From Methanosarcina siciliae T4/M (GTDB lineage: Archaea; Halobacteriota; Methanosarcinia; Methanosarcinales; Methanosarcinaceae), in NCBI RefSeq assembly GCF_000970085.1, contig NZ_CP009506.1, forward strand, positions 2,604,001 through 2,668,000: 64,000 bases of DNA, in the 5' to 3' direction. Positions 63,985-64,000 of this stretch are shown piece after piece. The notes beneath the pieces are model-generated. The model worked only from the letters and a program-made list of their open reading frames with translations. It ran no database searches and was not told the DNA's origin. The position numbers and the translations under genes are program-made. Positions within the stretch are counted from its first letter, which is position 1; every line of letters starts with the position of its first letter.

Positions 63985-64000
63985 TATAGTACCAATTTAA

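Overview
The window looks like a chromosome segment of a Methanosarcina species (Archaea, Methanosarcinales). Evidence for this includes a small siroheme and ferredoxin-type sulfite reductase-like protein, an XPB helicase with its Bax1 nuclease partner, a RecJ-like DHH protein next to a Pcc1-like KEOPS subunit, a methanogen-type pyruvate synthase beta subunit, cytochrome c maturation genes ccmABC, surface YVTN beta-propeller proteins and long AT-rich intergenic stretches. Gene density is low, and remnants, tandem repeats and insertion sequences are common. The species cannot be fixed from the sequence alone.

Layout. 1-8.6 kb: truncated nitroreductase, DJ-1/PfpI protein, a dispersed repeat, an IS110 element with a probable bridge RNA leader, a DUF92 membrane protein, the sulfite reductase-like protein, azlCD and a MscS channel. 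8.7-14.6 kb: tRNA-Gly(GCC), RecJ-like and Pcc1-like genes, a large secreted papain-like protease, tandem repeats. 14.6-20.5 kb: ferritin-like protein, stand-alone LigD phosphoesterase domain, a STAS-like/PIN pair, then a decay zone (AlbA_2, HicB, IS5 and TetR remnants). 20.6-29 kb: ccmCBA, msrA, a PEBP lipoprotein, a broken DUF362 gene and a split MgtE-type transporter with a PhoU/TrkA_C protein. 29-34 kb: a structured repeat, small membrane ORFs, an intact IS5 element, a voltage-gated K+ channel and an Rhs remnant. 34-48.3 kb: radical SAM protein, Clp-fold membrane protease, methyltransferase, orphan porB, YVTN protein, XPB/Bax1, HD protein, phosphoglycerate mutase, nitroreductase, DUF59 protein. 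49-64 kb: PAS/GAF sensor, aldo/keto reductase, a decayed YHS-glycogen phosphorylase fusion, TauE/SafE permease, cytochrome b561-like protein, two YHS mini-proteins coupled to a 2-hydroxyacid dehydrogenase, a broken IS1 and a second YVTN protein.

Functional groups. ccmABC forms the heme-export part of cytochrome c maturation. XPB and Bax1 form a helicase/nuclease pair. Two MgtE halves and a cytosolic sensor-like protein form a cation transport unit. The 54.6-60.6 kb block (two kinds of YHS carrier, permease, b-type cytochrome, dehydrogenase) reads as one accessory island.

Most unusual signals: (1) a two-domain structured RNA leader before the IS110 recombinase; (2) a ~210-nt structured element present twice in the same orientation, 10 kb apart; (3) four genes where a G-run Shine-Dalgarno is followed at 6-8 nt by CTG, ATC or ATT instead of a normal start codon; (4) two membrane or lipoprotein reading frames broken exactly at homopolymer runs; (5) a dispersed repeat family in opposite orientations 44 kb apart.
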